Shown: positions 32,157 to 42,488 of the stretch, piece after piece | How the letters are laid out: every line of letters begins with the position of its first letter | Numbering within the stretch: position 1 is the stretch's first letter | Assembly (NCBI GenBank): GCA_028281765.1 | Contig: JANQJF010000114.1 | Coordinates: forward strand, 1-64,000 | Source of the DNA: Planctomycetota bacterium | Lineage (GTDB): Bacteria; Planctomycetota; UBA1135; UBA2386 | Length of the DNA: 64,000 bases | Direction of reading: 5' to 3' | Translations under genes and position numbers: made by a program | Notes under the pieces: generated by a model | The model's database searches: none | What the model saw: only the letters and a program-made list of their open reading frames with translations | Told to the model about the DNA's origin: nothing

Positions 32157-35100
32157 ATGAGCGATTCGGAACAGCAGGTCGTCGCGGCGACGAACGCCGC
32201 CTCCCTGGTCGCATGTCTTCGCGCAGCTGAAGACCTGGAACGGTCCGCGGGAGCCGGAGTCCGGCACGAGAATTTGATCACCGGCGCGATCGACCGAATC
32301 GGGAGTCTGCTCAGCAACTGCGGGGTCGATGTGTTCCCGATCGGTGAATTGGATCCCGATGCCGTGACCGGAAGATTGAGAGATCCGGTTTTCGACGAGG
32401 GAGACTCGCGCCGGATCAGCTCCGAGCAAGTGATCGTCGAGATCGATCTCGATCAACCTGCACACGCTGCGTCACGCTGGCAGTTGATGAGCCGCGGAGT
32501 CGTGGGCGGCGAGGGCGTGTCTTCCGCACCTGCTTTGTTCCGATACTGGCCGGGCGAAGATTGGGCGCGCGCTTTGCTCGCGCTCGAAGCCGGTGAGGCC
32601 GTGATTCGCGAGTACGAGGACCCTACCCGCAAGAAGGCGGCGGAAACGCTCAAGGAGACTCTCGCGAGCGAGATCGCGAATGGCCGCGGTGGAATCGCTT
32701 CGCGACTGTTCGGCGAGGCCGACTCGCGAGCGCCTCAGCTGGCGGTCATGGACGTGGTCGCGTCGATCTGCGAGAAGTTCAAACCGACGCGTGACAGCTA
32801 CAAGCCCCGGGAGATCGGACTCGCGACGACGGTCGTTCGCGCGATCGTTCGCCTGATGCCCGATCACATCCAGATTCTGGACCAAGCGTATCTCGACAGC
32901 GTCGGACGTCCCGACCATCTGATCGATCGGGTCCGGACGAACTACTCCAGCGAGCCCGAGGGCAAGATCCTCAAGTTCGTGAGAGAGGGTTTTCTGCTCG
33001 CGAGCGACGACGAGGCCTCGGAGCGCGCGGCGACGGTTCCCGCGTTGGCGTTCGTCAGCCGGGGTGGGATGAGCGACTTCCGTCGATTCATCGGTGCGCA
33101 GGTCGACGCCCTGGTCCAGATCGACGGCGGCTTCGGGAAGACCGGTAAGTCGTGGGAGCGGCGCTACGACAAGGCGACCGTAAGGCGAGGAAACGCGACT
33201 CTCAGCGATATCGAGCGCGAATTGCTCACGGAGATGATCCGTGCAGTCGAGGCGGCGGCGGAGCCGTGGGGCGAGCTCAGCGGAATCCGCGACAGTTTGG
33301 TTGGTCGCCTACAGTCGTGTGGTGTTGAAGCGATCTGGGAACCCGCGAACACGGATCTCGGCGTGGCGCGCGTGAGCGAGTTGATGCGCGACACCGAGCG
33401 CTACCGCGTGGACTTTCGATACGCTTCGCGCGACGGCGATGCGGAGCAACATCTCGCTGGCAAAGTGCTACGAACGCGCGAGGCGGGGTTCGTGATCGAT
33501 GGTGTCGTTCAAAGGCCGTGTACGCTGGAGCTGAGTCTCGGCGAGAAGCCCGCGATCGTCGCGGCGATCGACTCGATGCTGGATCAGCACATTGCTCCGC
33601 ACTGCGAGCAGCGGCTCGAGCAGATTCAGGCCGCGATGCGAGATGTCGTATTCCTCGAACACGAGGACGTCGCGACTCGGCTGCGGCAGGTTCGAGATCT
33701 CGTCCTGGACCTGGTGCTTGGCCTGCAGAACGACACCGAGATCGTCGAGTCCGACGAGTTCAGTGAGTTCACGGACTTCCTTCGCCTCGAGGGTGTGCAG
33801 CTGTTCCCAGGACCGAAGTTGCCTCAGGTTCTCGACTATCGCGCCGAGCATCAGAGCGAGTTCTACGCCACGACCCAAGAGCACTCCGTCAGTGTTGCGC
33901 CGGGCGCATTGGCCGCCGTTCAGACCTACGGAGTGGCGGTGCACAGCCTGAAGGCGGGTGACCTTCTGCGTTCGCGCGGTGTGTCGGACCGGAGCGAAGT
34001 GGACGGCTGGGTTTGCATGAGCAAGGCACGAGTCGTTCTGAGCCTGGGTGAGAAGGACTCGCTCAGCGAAGTGCTCGGCCAGATGGGCAGCGAGCTCGAA
34101 GCGATCGATGGGATCGACGAGGATCTCGCCTACCTGTTGAACAGGATCCGTGACCTCGGCGTTTCCCGGCGCGCGGCGAAGTCCAGGCAAGAGGATGCCG
34201 GTGGCGTGGTCGAGTCGGAGCTCGTGCAGATCGAGCGCGACATGACGGAATCGGTCGTGCAAGCCGTCGGCCATATCGAGAAGCGCCTCGCCGCTGCGTC
34301 GGAAACCGACGCGGCTGTGTTCGAGCGCTGTCTCGGATTGTTGCTGAGCGAGACTGCACCGCGGCTCGGGTTCGAAGTCTATCCGTCGCCGAACGACAGG
34401 CTCGTCGCAGACGAGACCAACCCGACGGACTACCTCAAGATCGAGAGTGTGTTCCACGACAGCTCACCGAGTGGGCAAGTTCTCAAGGTCGAACAACGCG
34501 GCATCCGGCACGGTTCGCACCTCATTCGAAAGGCCCATGCGAAGATCTCGCGTGGACCCCGACCCGGCTTCCTGGGCTACCTCGACGCGGTGGACGCCGC
34601 TCTGGGGGCTGGAACCGAGGTGGAGGTCGATCGGATTCGGCGCGCATTCGAAGACCTGTGGGCTCGCGGCCCGGCGTCGACCAAAGACGTCGACGGTTTG
34701 CGGCTCGATTCTTTGCGGCTCGCGCTGAGCCTGGAGGAACGAGCGGCGAACCTCGGCGAGGCTGCGTGCTCAGGCGTCAGGGAGGCGCGAGATTCGCTGT
34801 TGTGGAGCGATCTCGAGTCTTCGTTCGCGGGATTCGAGGCCTTTGGGCAGGTCGGGGAGGAGCTCGACTTTCGATCTGACCAGATCGCGAAGGGGTACGA
34901 GATCTCGTTCCGCACGAGCGATCGCGGCAAGGGCACGATCCTCGAGGTGTCGCGCTCGGGCTACGCGCACCATCTCGATGGTGTGCGGCAGGTCTTGATT
35001 CCCGCCGTGGTCGTCTTGAGCAGCGGCGCTCCGTCGGACTTGTCTGCCGAGGTCGGGCGGTGTCGCGACATGCTTGGCCGCCAAGGCGACGTTCCGGCCG

Positions 35101-36839
35101 AGCTCGTCGACGCTGTGGCTACGCTCTTCGCGGAGATCGAGGCTGCGGAACTGCACGAGCGCGCGGTGGAGATAGATCCGACTATCCTCGCTGGGATCTT
35201 GCCCAAACTCGACGAATTGGGACACAAGTCGGGCTGGACGGCGAGCGAGCTGGTTTCCGCGCGCGCGCTTGGTGAGTTGTTGGTGAGCCTCGGATGGCAG
35301 CGTCTCCCGGAGTCGACGGAGCTCAGACCCGAGGAACTGGCAGGAGCTGTGGAGTTCGACGTCACCGATGGCCGCTTCGACGCCGAAACACCGTTCGGCC
35401 ATCTCCTTGAGGTCAGGCGCTGGGGTTGGCGAGACGCCGATGGTGAAGTCGCCAGCAAGGCTGACGTCGTATTCTCCCGCGGCCCGGGGACTTTCCTGGT
35501 GCCGTTGCTGGAGAGTTCGGAACTCGACGAGATGTATCGCACGAGTCCGCAGGTTGGTGCCGTGCTGGATCGGTGGGCGTTCTCGAAGCTCGGAGGCGTC
35601 GGCGACATCGAGGAGGCCCTCACGTTTTGTTACCAACTCTGGCAGCAGATCGGTGAGTCGGGCCCGGTCGCGGACGCCTGCCGCGAGATGATCAACGCCG
35701 GGCTGGAGTCGCAGGACGCCGCGATCTTCCCGCGTGTCGGTCAATCGCGGAATGACTTCCCGTCGGATGCGTTCGATCTCGAGGACGCGGACGGTGACCC
35801 CAACGTATTCCAGTATTGCGACGACCAACCGTTCGGGACGATCACCTCGGTCGAAGAGAGCGGACTGATGTACGGTCGCCGGATTCTGGAGCCGGCTGTC
35901 GTGACGATAAGCCTCGGCAGCAAGACCGAGGCCGACGGGATCTCGGCGCCGCTGGCCAAGTTGATCGGTGAGTTGCGTGCTTCGTCAACCGAAGGCGCGG
36001 TTGCGTTGACAGAGATTCAACAAGTCATGAAGCGGGAGAGGCTTCAAGATGGCTCGATCGGAAACGAGCGCATCGTGCAACTCATCAATCAGTGCGATGA
36101 GATCGACTGGAAGAGTTGCAGCCAAGACGTTTCGTACCGCCACTCGTTGGACGAAACCAAATTCGCAGTCATTGACGAACTCGTGCGGCGTGGCCATACG
36201 GTCGTGCCGGCCGCAAAGAATGCCACCCGTGACACGTTCGCTGACGCAGGCGACCTGATCGCGAACGAAGAGGGTTGGCTAGACGATTCCCTTCCGAGAG
36301 GATCGGTGGTCTTGGTGTCTCGACGAGGCGTGCGTTCCCCAACGGGCGAGCTGATGCAAAGGGCGAGTATGGTCATCAACGAGGGCCCCGACAACGAGGT
36401 TTCGACAGCGATCAAGGATGTGCTTGCAACACTGCAGGAGATCCGAGTCCGGGACGGAGCCCTCTCCGACGAGGTGATCGTCGAGTTCCGCAGGCTCGTC
36501 AGTCGTGTGGCCGAATCCGACGACAAGCGCTTGCACAAGCCGGCGATCGAGGCAGTCGAGTTGCTGTATCGGTTGCTGAACGACGAGCTGCTGAGTCGGA
36601 CCCAACTGCGGACTTGCAAGGCGAGGATCGAGAGGCCGCTGAAGGAGCTGAACGTCGCGGAATACATCCATCTCGGCGATGCGAAGTCCGTGATTCAGTC
36701 CGAGGTTCGGCGACTGCGTATTCTGAATCTCAAGGACGTCGCCCCGGACTCGAACTACCGGGTCTCGAAGATCGTTCGACCCGGCTTCGTCAAAGACGGA
36801 AAGGTCGTCCACTCGGCGGAGATCGAAGTCTCGGAGTGA
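32157..36839 (+). CDS. Giant protein of about ten tandem GrpE-like (nucleotide-exchange-factor-like) modules, copy 1
   Basis: 1560 aa from ATG 32157; an ATG at 32130 is possible but overlaps the previous gene. Roughly every 150-170 residues a beta motif recurs that matches the C-terminal GrpE wing (GxVLxVxxxGYxxxxRxLRPAxVxVS). Examples: KVLRTREAGFVIDGVVQRP (~435), GQVLKVEQRGIRHGSHLIRK (~771), GTITSVEESGLMYGRRILEP (~1226), and a last one, RVSKIVRPGFVKDG, at ~1534. Each is preceded by a helical stretch and a GxEVYP-type strand, as in GrpE. Canonical GrpE has one such unit (~200 aa). The protein directly follows an HSP70-like gene, so multivalent exchange-factor activity or scaffolding is the natural guess. 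Assignment rests on motif reading by eye. Confidence 0.75.
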   Translation: MSDSEQQVVAATNAASLVACLRAAEDLERSAGAGVRHENLITGAIDRIGSLLSNCGVDVFPIGELDPDAVTGRLRDPVFDEGDSRRISSEQVIVEIDLDQPAHAASRWQLMSRGVVGGEGVSSAPALFRYWPGEDWARALLALEAGEAVIREYEDPTRKKAAETLKETLASEIANGRGGIASRLFGEADSRAPQLAVMDVVASICEKFKPTRDSYKPREIGLATTVVRAIVRLMPDHIQILDQAYLDSVGRPDHLIDRVRTNYSSEPEGKILKFVREGFLLASDDEASERAATVPALAFVSRGGMSDFRRFIGAQVDALVQIDGGFGKTGKSWERRYDKATVRRGNATLSDIERELLTEMIRAVEAAAEPWGELSGIRDSLVGRLQSCGVEAIWEPANTDLGVARVSELMRDTERYRVDFRYASRDGDAEQHLAGKVLRTREAGFVIDGVVQRPCTLELSLGEKPAIVAAIDSMLDQHIAPHCEQRLEQIQAAMRDVVFLEHEDVATRLRQVRDLVLDLVLGLQNDTEIVESDEFSEFTDFLRLEGVQLFPGPKLPQVLDYRAEHQSEFYATTQEHSVSVAPGALAAVQTYGVAVHSLKAGDLLRSRGVSDRSEVDGWVCMSKARVVLSLGEKDSLSEVLGQMGSELEAIDGIDEDLAYLLNRIRDLGVSRRAAKSRQEDAGGVVESELVQIERDMTESVVQAVGHIEKRLAAASETDAAVFERCLGLLLSETAPRLGFEVYPSPNDRLVADETNPTDYLKIESVFHDSSPSGQVLKVEQRGIRHGSHLIRKAHAKISRGPRPGFLGYLDAVDAALGAGTEVEVDRIRRAFEDLWARGPASTKDVDGLRLDSLRLALSLEERAANLGEAACSGVREARDSLLWSDLESSFAGFEAFGQVGEELDFRSDQIAKGYEISFRTSDRGKGTILEVSRSGYAHHLDGVRQVLIPAVVVLSSGAPSDLSAEVGRCRDMLGRQGDVPAELVDAVATLFAEIEAAELHERAVEIDPTILAGILPKLDELGHKSGWTASELVSARALGELLVSLGWQRLPESTELRPEELAGAVEFDVTDGRFDAETPFGHLLEVRRWGWRDADGEVASKADVVFSRGPGTFLVPLLESSELDEMYRTSPQVGAVLDRWAFSKLGGVGDIEEALTFCYQLWQQIGESGPVADACREMINAGLESQDAAIFPRVGQSRNDFPSDAFDLEDADGDPNVFQYCDDQPFGTITSVEESGLMYGRRILEPAVVTISLGSKTEADGISAPLAKLIGELRASSTEGAVALTEIQQVMKRERLQDGSIGNERIVQLINQCDEIDWKSCSQDVSYRHSLDETKFAVIDELVRRGHTVVPAAKNATRDTFADAGDLIANEEGWLDDSLPRGSVVLVSRRGVRSPTGELMQRASMVINEGPDNEVSTAIKDVLATLQEIRVRDGALSDEVIVEFRRLVSRVAESDDKRLHKPAIEAVELLYRLLNDELLSRTQLRTCKARIERPLKELNVAEYIHLGDAKSVIQSEVRRLRILNLKDVAPDSNYRVSKIVRPGFVKDGKVVHSAEIEVSE

Positions 36840-36857
36840 TGCGTTGGAGGCCATCAC

Positions 36858-39800
36858 GTGAGTGAATCTGGAGATGTCGGGCTCGTTCAAACTCCACCGG
36901 GATTCGTCCTGAGCGCCCGACTCGGAGACCGTGAACCTTTCGAATTGCACGCGGCGACCCGCACGGACGGGAGCGGGCAATTTCGCGTCGCGGTGGTTCG
37001 TGAACTCGAGGCGACGCACGTCAACATCTACTCGGTCGCTGCAAAAGACGTGGAGGCGGCAGGCGGTGCTGACGGCGTTCCCCGCCCCAAGCCGGAGTTC
37101 TGCGGTGTGCTCACCGAAGGCGGCAGCTGCCAACTCACGATCGTCGAGTGTGTTCCGGCCGACTTGCGGCCGCTGCGCGCGGTGTTGGACGATGGCGCCG
37201 GAGAGAGTCTGGTAGCCGTCGCTCGTGGGCTGCTACACGCACTGGACATCTTCCATGGCACGAGCCGGGATCTGTTTCATGGTGGCATTGACGATACGGC
37301 GTGCGTCGTGTCGCCCGGTCCGTCGGGTGATCCCTCGGTTGCGTTCGATTTCCTGTTCACGGAGCTCGCTCGTCGTTCGATTTCCGGCGAACGGGTAACG
37401 CGTTCCATTACGCGGGAGATGCGACGGGCGGATCGAGTTGCGGTCGCGGGTCTGGTCCAACAATTCGCGGCGAGGCTGTCGAACCAAGTCGGCGGTGGTG
37501 CTGAGGCCTACGCATCGAATCTGGACGGGATCGCGCGGCGGCTCGCGGGTGAAGACTCGTGCGAGTTGGCGGGGTTTATCGCGGAGATCGATCTCTGGGC
37601 GCCAGCCAGCGAAGAACTCGGCCGCCCAGAAGCGTCGCCCGATCCAGGCACCGCGCCGGCCGCGCTGCGCCAGGAGGTCGGGCAATCATCCAGCCCCACG
37701 GTGGCGAGCACGGTTGATACCGAGAGTCGTGGAGCCGTGATCCGTGTCGCCGAGTTCTTCGCGGATCGACTCGTTCCGATGGTGCAAGAACTGCAGGTCG
37801 GATCGCTGGACCCCTTCCGTGAAGTGGAGTCCAAGCTGTTCGGAGAGCTCGCGCAAGATCCGCCGGGTGCGGCGGAGGTGTTGGTGAAGCTCGTGGACCA
37901 ATTCGAGCAAGCCCGAGGGGACGCAGCGCCCTCCGAGGCCGACCACAAGATCGTGCAGGCGATCGCTGGTCAGTTGCACACTCTGGACGTTCACGTGGTC
38001 CCGCCGGAAGTCGTCTCGGTCGATCCTGGGGATGCCGTCGATGACCGCGCCTTCGCGTCAGGATTCGACTTCGATGTCGCGGACGCGCTCGGATGCCGTC
38101 TGCATGGGATCCGCTGCTCGTTCTCGTTCTGCGACGACAAACCAGCGGTACGGATGGGATCGATTCAGCAGGTCTCGAAGCTCGGCTTCGTTGGTTACGG
38201 TCGCATCCTCCGAGAAGCCGAGGTCGTCATCAGTCTGGGCCCGAAACCACTCGGCCTGGAGTCCATCGAGAACTTCCTTCGGCAGAACCCCACGCATCGC
38301 CTTCGGCCGGTGCTGACCGAATTGCTCCAGGAGACCATTCGCAATCAGGCGGAATTGCTCGGCGGAACGGGATCGGTCGCGGCGTTCGAGGCGAAGATCG
38401 CGGCTCTGCTCCCGCAGGTGTTCGGTGGTGACGAGGAGCTGGCGTCGTTGCGCGAGGCACTCATTCATCTCCTCGAGTGGGCCCGATACAGCTGCATACC
38501 CACGCTCGACGCGCGACGGCTCGAACCCGCGTGGCAGATCGAGCTCTCCCAACTGACTGGCCACTTCAGCGAAGCGCAGTCTGGCACCATCCTGTCCGTT
38601 GAGAGTTGGGGATTGGCCCGTGGTGACGAGACCATCCAACCCGCACGGTTCGCGATCTCCGTAGGTGAAGAGCACCCCGACCTCACTGCACTCGCCGGCG
38701 CTCTCGAATCCGTTCCGGGCCAACAAGTCATGGAGGCTGCCCTCGCGGACGTTCGCGAATTCCTGCTCGATCGACAGAAGGCCAAGTTACTCGGTCTCGA
38801 GTCGCGTGACGAAGCGGCGATCCAGATCGCCGCCCGGCTCATGAACGGGCTCGGCGAGTACGGCGACGCCGCGTCGATCTCGGCTTGGCACGATGGTGCC
38901 CGATGTGTGCAACGATTGCTGCGCCTGATGGTCCGTGGCCGGAGTATCGCGCTGATTCCCGATCCGGAGGTCCAGGCACTGACAGACCGTGAAGTGCCTG
39001 TGGAAGCTTGGGAGATCGAGGACGAAGTGTCGGACCACACACTCGACGCGTTTCAAGAGGCTCGGCCCTCGGCCTACGGCTGGGAGCTGGATCGCGACGT
39101 GCAGGCAAAGGCTCGCGGAAAGCTCGTCCGCGGTAACCGCTACCCGGCGGTAGAGTGGTTGCGGACCGGGGAAGCGCTCCTCGGCGTCGATGTCGATGTC
39201 AATTGGAGCCTGGCACGAGAAGTTGCGGCGCGGTGGTTGCTCGCGACACCTGGAGACGCGGCGGCATCTCGGCTGCAGGTTATCGAGATCATCGGCAACA
39301 TGGTTGACCGGGTTTCCCGCCGCCTGGACGAGCTCCGCCGGGACGGCGTACTCAGCGACGAGGTCAGCGCGTTTGCGCGCGAATGGGACGACCGCGTGAG
39401 CCTGATCATGCAGCTCGAGTTCGTGCCAGGGCTCTCGACAACTTCCTCGGACATTGAGATTGCATCGTTGTTCGACGAGCAGTCGGTCGAGGCTCGCGAT
39501 GAGGTGCACCACGCGACCGTGCCCAAGGGGCACGTCGTAGCGATCTCGCGGCGCCTGTGTCGCGACACCGACACCGGAGATTGTGTCCAGAAGGCTCGGC
39601 TGCTCGTGAGCAAGGGACCGTACAAGGTCGGGATGTCGCTGGCGAACGCGGCGCGAGATCTGTCGGGTCAGGTGCCTGGTCAAGATGCGCGGGGCCTCGT
39701 GCAAGTGGCAGACGAACTCGAAGCAGGAGGTGGGAGGGCTCGAGCCGAGACCTGCTTGGAGCTCATTGAACTCGTCTGCCGCTTGGCCAGCTCGAGCGAC

Positions 39801-41342
39801 CGTCGAGAACTCGAACAGTCCATCGATCAGATTCTCGGCTTCGCCAGCACGTATCTCGATGGGTTCGGCTTGGCGATGGAGATTCCCCCGGCCGAGGTCC
39901 GAGCCGAGGATCTCGATGGTTACGACGTGGAGTGGCGGATAGGTAGTTCGAGTGCGAAGAGTGTCCGATTGCTCAGTCCGCGTGTGCAGGGCCTGGATGG
40001 GGCGGAAGTCCTGCGCGGGCGGCTCTCGGTTGTTCGCCACAGATGTCCGGCCTGGTTCGAGTCGTTGTTTCTCGACGAGTATTGGCTCGCGGCGTCGCCG
40101 GTTCGATCGTGGGCGGAGGGCGTGAAGGAGCGAATGCTCGCCGGAGAGGCGGTGCCGGATGATGAACAGCTCCTCTGCGAGTTCATCGCATCCACTGGTG
40201 AGCCGGAAGAGCCCCAGGAACGCGCTGAGTTGACCGCCGAGTTGGTCAAGCTGTTCGCTGAGTCGGACGTCGCCGTCCTCGGGGCCGGGGACGCACTGGA
40301 GTCGCTCACCAGTCAGGAAGTAGAGATCGTCCAAAGGCGTGAGGACCGTGCACCGCTCGACACTCCCGTGGAAATCGTGCGAGTCGGCGTTCGAGTTGCC
40401 GATCGGTTGCTCGTGCCGGCCAGGGTGGTTGCCAGTGCCGGTCCCGGCGGAGCGGTCGCCGCGGTCTCCGAGGCCTTGGCGCGTGCGCGGGAGTGTGGAT
40501 CGGAAGATGCCCCGGTTCCCGCGGATCTGCTGAAAGACATCGGCGAGACACTCGCGGACATCGGCCGATGTCTCGCCGAACAGCCGGATCTCTGCGACGA
40601 CGAGAAGTTGATCGTGCAGCTCATTTCGCGTGTCACCGAATCGTGTGCGCAATTTCGCAGTCAGGCGTGCCTGGAAAACATGAGCGCAGTCTTTGCCGCG
40701 GGTGTCGATTCGCTTGACGAAGCGGGCTGGAGCGTCGTGCCGCCTCGAATCGACCAGGTGGACATCGACGCACTCGGTGACGCGGTCTCGGTCAAGCCGA
40801 TCTGCAAATCCGACGAACTGCCTTGGGCCGAGATAGTCCTGAAGCCGGCAGTCCAAGACGCTGAAGGCGAAGTCGTTCAGCGTGGTGTCGTGTTGGTGCA
40901 GAACGCGGAGGCCGATGAACTTGCGGATCACCTGAGCCGACTCGTTTGCAAGATGCAGGAGGTCGAGAGCGTCGGTTACGTGACGCGGCGGTTGCTCGGG
41001 CTGCTCGAATCGGTACCGGGTGCGCCGAGCAAGCGGAAGGACCGAATCGCTGTCGAGGCGTTGAACGTGATGCAGGAGGCTGTCGAAAAGGGAGATTTGT
41101 CGGGGAAGAGGTACCGCGAGCTCGCGCGCGATGTGAAGCACCGCTACCTGGAGAGTCGCGGATGGCGTGAGATGCCCCTGACAACCGGGGACACGGTCGA
41201 GTCGGTCCTCCGACTCGTCGAGTTGGATGGCGGACCCGCGACTGCGGGGGGAGGTGCTCGGATCTCCAAGGTGGTTCGATCGGGATACGCCAAGGAGGGC
41301 TACAAAGCGATTTTGCAGAAGGCCAAAGTTCGGGTCGAATGA
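36858..41342 (+). CDS. Giant protein of tandem GrpE-like modules, copy 2, with kinase-like N-terminus
   Basis: 1494 aa, GTG start. The first ~230 residues lack GrpE motifs and look like a degenerate kinase C-lobe (GLLHALDIFHGTSRDLFHGG, then VAFDFLF where DFG would be). From ~400 onward, about eight GrpE-wing motifs occur: IQQVSKLGFVGYGRILREAE (~435), GTILSVESWGLARGDETIQP (~575), GHVVAISRRLCRDTDTGDCV (~890), VEIVRVGVRVADRLLVPARV (~1170) and ARISKVVRSGYAKEGYKAIL (~1467). The final unit is very similar to that of the upstream protein, so the two arose by duplication. It is the last gene of the 22-kb set. Proposed role: nucleotide-exchange or scaffold partner of the HSP70-like ATPase, with its own kinase-like regulatory head. 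Confidence 0.72.
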   Translation: MSESGDVGLVQTPPGFVLSARLGDREPFELHAATRTDGSGQFRVAVVRELEATHVNIYSVAAKDVEAAGGADGVPRPKPEFCGVLTEGGSCQLTIVECVPADLRPLRAVLDDGAGESLVAVARGLLHALDIFHGTSRDLFHGGIDDTACVVSPGPSGDPSVAFDFLFTELARRSISGERVTRSITREMRRADRVAVAGLVQQFAARLSNQVGGGAEAYASNLDGIARRLAGEDSCELAGFIAEIDLWAPASEELGRPEASPDPGTAPAALRQEVGQSSSPTVASTVDTESRGAVIRVAEFFADRLVPMVQELQVGSLDPFREVESKLFGELAQDPPGAAEVLVKLVDQFEQARGDAAPSEADHKIVQAIAGQLHTLDVHVVPPEVVSVDPGDAVDDRAFASGFDFDVADALGCRLHGIRCSFSFCDDKPAVRMGSIQQVSKLGFVGYGRILREAEVVISLGPKPLGLESIENFLRQNPTHRLRPVLTELLQETIRNQAELLGGTGSVAAFEAKIAALLPQVFGGDEELASLREALIHLLEWARYSCIPTLDARRLEPAWQIELSQLTGHFSEAQSGTILSVESWGLARGDETIQPARFAISVGEEHPDLTALAGALESVPGQQVMEAALADVREFLLDRQKAKLLGLESRDEAAIQIAARLMNGLGEYGDAASISAWHDGARCVQRLLRLMVRGRSIALIPDPEVQALTDREVPVEAWEIEDEVSDHTLDAFQEARPSAYGWELDRDVQAKARGKLVRGNRYPAVEWLRTGEALLGVDVDVNWSLAREVAARWLLATPGDAAASRLQVIEIIGNMVDRVSRRLDELRRDGVLSDEVSAFAREWDDRVSLIMQLEFVPGLSTTSSDIEIASLFDEQSVEARDEVHHATVPKGHVVAISRRLCRDTDTGDCVQKARLLVSKGPYKVGMSLANAARDLSGQVPGQDARGLVQVADELEAGGGRARAETCLELIELVCRLASSSDRRELEQSIDQILGFASTYLDGFGLAMEIPPAEVRAEDLDGYDVEWRIGSSSAKSVRLLSPRVQGLDGAEVLRGRLSVVRHRCPAWFESLFLDEYWLAASPVRSWAEGVKERMLAGEAVPDDEQLLCEFIASTGEPEEPQERAELTAELVKLFAESDVAVLGAGDALESLTSQEVEIVQRREDRAPLDTPVEIVRVGVRVADRLLVPARVVASAGPGGAVAAVSEALARARECGSEDAPVPADLLKDIGETLADIGRCLAEQPDLCDDEKLIVQLISRVTESCAQFRSQACLENMSAVFAAGVDSLDEAGWSVVPPRIDQVDIDALGDAVSVKPICKSDELPWAEIVLKPAVQDAEGEVVQRGVVLVQNAEADELADHLSRLVCKMQEVESVGYVTRRLLGLLESVPGAPSKRKDRIAVEALNVMQEAVEKGDLSGKRYRELARDVKHRYLESRGWREMPLTTGDTVESVLRLVELDGGPATAGGGARISKVVRSGYAKEGYKAILQKAKVRVE

Positions 41343-41456
41343 CGGCGGGGCGAAGCGCGTCGATCGAGTGGTGGGGATCTGACGGCAGGGAGGACGACAG
41401 TGCGGTCGCGCACGGGATCATGAGCCTGCGCGAGCAACGAGCGACCCGGAGGACTG

Positions 41457-42252
41457 TCAGCACCACTCCGAGTTCTCGTGGAAGGACCGGCCGGCGCCGG
41501 CGCGCCGCGGGGGCGACGTCGGAGTGTCCCGAACGGTCCACTGCGTTCCATGCAATTCGAGCGTGCGCGACTCTGCGGTGACTTCGCCCCACGCGTCTTG
41601 GGCACGCGGTGTGTCGAAGATTCCGTCGCGGTCCCTGTCGAGCACGATGTCGTAGTCGACGCCGATTCGGGTATCTCCGGACTCCGACGTCTCGTCGGGT
41701 CCGGCGATTTCGCCGATGATCGTGAACGTGTTCTCCTGGATCGTTGTCGCCGCCGCCGGGAACGTGACCGGCTGCGGATCGCCGCGCACGTCGACGAGAC
41801 CCGGTGAAGTGCGGATACGTCGCGAGCGAGTTGCCCGCAAGCTGTGGGCGGGTGACGGTCGTGAGATGGACGCCGTTGCTGAACGCGAAGCTCGTGCCGT
41901 CGTAAGCCATCGCGACGTATTAGAGCTTGCTCCCGTGCGCGGTGGTGTTCCACCCGACGTCATAGTCGTTCGAGATCTGACCGCTGGCAGGCACGTTGCC
42001 GAGCGGGATCGGCGCGAAGTCCGCGCCGACGGGTATCGACTGCCCCATGAACGTCGTCGGCCCCGCCGACGAGCCGACGTAGAGGCTCGCGATTGCGCCC
42101 GGCGTCGCGTCGAACGTGAAGTTGACGGTGTCCCCGAGTTCGACCACGGTGGATGTCTGCCCGTCGATCGTCAGGGTTTGGGCGAGGGCGGCGGTCGGGA
42201 GCGCGAGGGCGCACCCGAGACCGGCCAAGAGGAGAAGGCTGGGATGGCTCAT
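41457..42252 (-). pseudogene. Broken secreted-protein gene
   Basis: Starts at ATG 42252 with a signal peptide (LLLLAGLGCALALPTAALAQ) and a beta-rich mature part. An in-frame TAA interrupts it at 41920-41922; the frame then continues (YVAMAYDGTSFAFSNGVHLT) to about 41805, where a one-base shift is needed to reach the next coherent stretch (LVDVRGDPQPVTFPAAATTI, then RIGVDYDIVLDRDRDGIFDT) that ends at 41457. Two independent lesions point to decay, unless they are sequencing errors. Confidence 0.65.
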
Positions 42253-42488
42253 ATCGGCTCAGCGCAGAAGAGGCGGAGCAGTCTTCGTGTCGCGGAGTGG
42301 TCGCCGGGTTCCGGGATTCTGGTGAAGGGGTCATTCGCCGGTCCCCTGCGCGATGCCGCGTCCAAAGATCGGCAGCGCACAACTCCAGTTTCGGCTGGCC
42401 GGCACGTGTGCGCGTAGCGCGCGGCATGAGCGTTCGCTAGAATTCGGGGTGCTAACTTCCTCTCGCTCACCGCCGCTGGTGACGACTC

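Noticed and set aside
38787..41141. Minus-strand frame of 784 codons
   Set aside because: Antisense to the second GrpE-repeat protein; no domain.
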